Source: Sphingobacterium chuzhouense (GTDB lineage Bacteria > Bacteroidota > Bacteroidia > Sphingobacteriales > Sphingobacteriaceae). Taken from it: a stretch of 64,000 nt of DNA. Of the stretch, positions 63,585-64,000 are shown in pieces (the first letter of the stretch is position 1; every line of letters starts with the position of its first letter). The DNA lies in contig NZ_JACNYL010000001.1 of NCBI RefSeq assembly GCF_014692525.1, forward strand, positions 248,001 through 312,000, written 5' to 3'. The notes beneath the pieces are model-generated. The model was not told the origin of the DNA. It did not search any database and worked only from the letters and a program-made list of their open reading frames with translations. A program made the translations under genes and the position numbers.

Positions 63585-64000
63585 TTATCTACGTTGTCCA
63601 TTCCGTATTTCCTTAATGTAAAATTCGGCATATACCCTGACTTCTTCTTTTGTTTCTTGATAGTCAGACTTTAGATAATATTTAACAATTCTGTATTTCC
63701 CGACTTTATAATCAATCTCTTCTTTGAAAAGGTTCTTTTCATACGTATAAAAAACCGAAGGCGAGAAGTTATAGCCTACATCCTCAAAAACTTGATCAGG
63801 CGATACTTTTACCCACTCATTATTTTCATAACGCTCAATCCAATAATGCAATCCCGCCAATATCGTTTCTCGCGTATTGTTTGTCATAGTCACTTCTACC
63901 GTCTCAGGGAGTTGGGAGAGATCGAAAACATTCGGTTTCACCGATAAAGTTACGGTCTCTTCTTGTATTAGCGTATTACTCGATAAAAAAATCACCGAAA
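63585..64000 (-). CDS. Bacterial Ig-like (Big_14-type) domain protein, N-terminus outside window
   Basis: An open frame runs from the window edge to a stop at 63585, about 138 codons. The visible part contains an Ig-like beta-sandwich: VTLSVKPNVFDLSQLPETVEVTMTNNTRETI, HYWIERYENNEWVKV, DVGYNFSPSVFYTYE, and the YKVGKYRIVKYYLKS ending. That order (NN-strand, Y-W-x-E-x-x-NNEW-V, GKYRIVK) resembles the immunoglobulin-like domain of Bacillus-type Big_14 proteins. A GTG at 63995 could start it, but no stop lies upstream in frame and a signal peptide is likely beyond the edge. Function unknown, and the family call is from memory. Confidence 0.6.
   Translation of the reverse strand, partial: SVIFLSSNTLIQEETVTLSVKPNVFDLSQLPETVEVTMTNNTRETILAGLHYWIERYENNEWVKVSPDQVFEDVGYNFSPSVFYTYEKNLFKEEIDYKVGKYRIVKYYLKSDYQETKEEVRVYAEFYIKEIRNGQRR

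Overview
The window reads as a chromosomal segment of a Bacteroidota bacterium, most likely of the Sphingobacteriaceae (Sphingobacterium / Olivibacter / Pedobacter type). The evidence is two complete FecI-like sigma / FecR / SusC / SusD sets, several promoters of the Bacteroidota form (TTTG, about 19-21 bases, TAnnTTTG), few Shine-Dalgarno sequences, many lipobox proteins, and families largely restricted to the phylum (DUF4292, HU-CCDC81 plus SPOR protein, DUF2723, DUF4959/DUF4998). Genus cannot be fixed by reading alone. No insertion sequence, phage or CRISPR array was seen.

Layout. 1-5.2 kb: a truncated TonB-dependent outer membrane receptor, clpS, a ketoacyl-ACP synthase III family protein, a membrane fatty acid hydroxylase and an RlmI-type rRNA methyltransferase. 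5.2-12.2 kb (minus): a bare SusD/SusC/FecR/FecI nutrient uptake set without enzymes. 12.4-17.4 kb (minus): the threonine operon thrA-thrB-thrC, preceded by a Thr/Ile-rich leader peptide and a textbook-like transcription attenuator. 17.6-24.4 kb: an NlpC/P60 peptidase and a phosphoribosyltransferase (plus), then a minus-strand envelope cluster (TPR protein, DUF4292 lipoprotein, catalytically degenerate EnvC-like M23 protein, TatA, LysM lytic transglycosylase).

24.6-42.8 kb (plus) is the most distinctive region: a polysaccharide-utilisation-like locus with its own sigma/anti-sigma pair, SusC/SusD, two surface lipoproteins, a TIG-domain phosphodiester glycosidase, an undescribed internally duplicated secreted protein, a Tat-exported phosphocholine-type phospholipase C, an FAD-dependent oxidoreductase and an MFS transporter. 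It has no classical glycoside hydrolase; both recognisable hydrolases cut phosphodiesters, so I infer a target such as a phosphodiester-containing glycan or glycophospholipid.

43.0-45.8 kb (minus): ribosomal operon rplM-rpsI-rpsB-tsf. 45.8-48.9 kb (plus): SGNH hydrolase, AI-2E family permease, short-chain dehydrogenase. 49.0-58.3 kb (minus): a TPR protein, an outer membrane barrel, an HU-like/SPOR membrane protein, ExbB, ExbD, TonB and folC, which looks like a dedicated Ton energy-transduction cluster. 58.6-63.2 kb (minus): a large DUF2723 membrane protein, pyrR and pyrB. 63.4-63.5 kb: a tRNA-Gln with near-ideal promoter and terminator. The right edge cuts a small Ig-like-domain protein.

The strongest new observations are the thr leader attenuator, the phosphodiester-centred uptake locus with its duplicated orphan protein, and inverted repeats placed between fecR and susC in both Sus loci. 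The only gene-free stretch over 300 bases (17173-17643) holds the thr leader and two promoters; the AT-rich part at about 17400-17540 shows nothing else.
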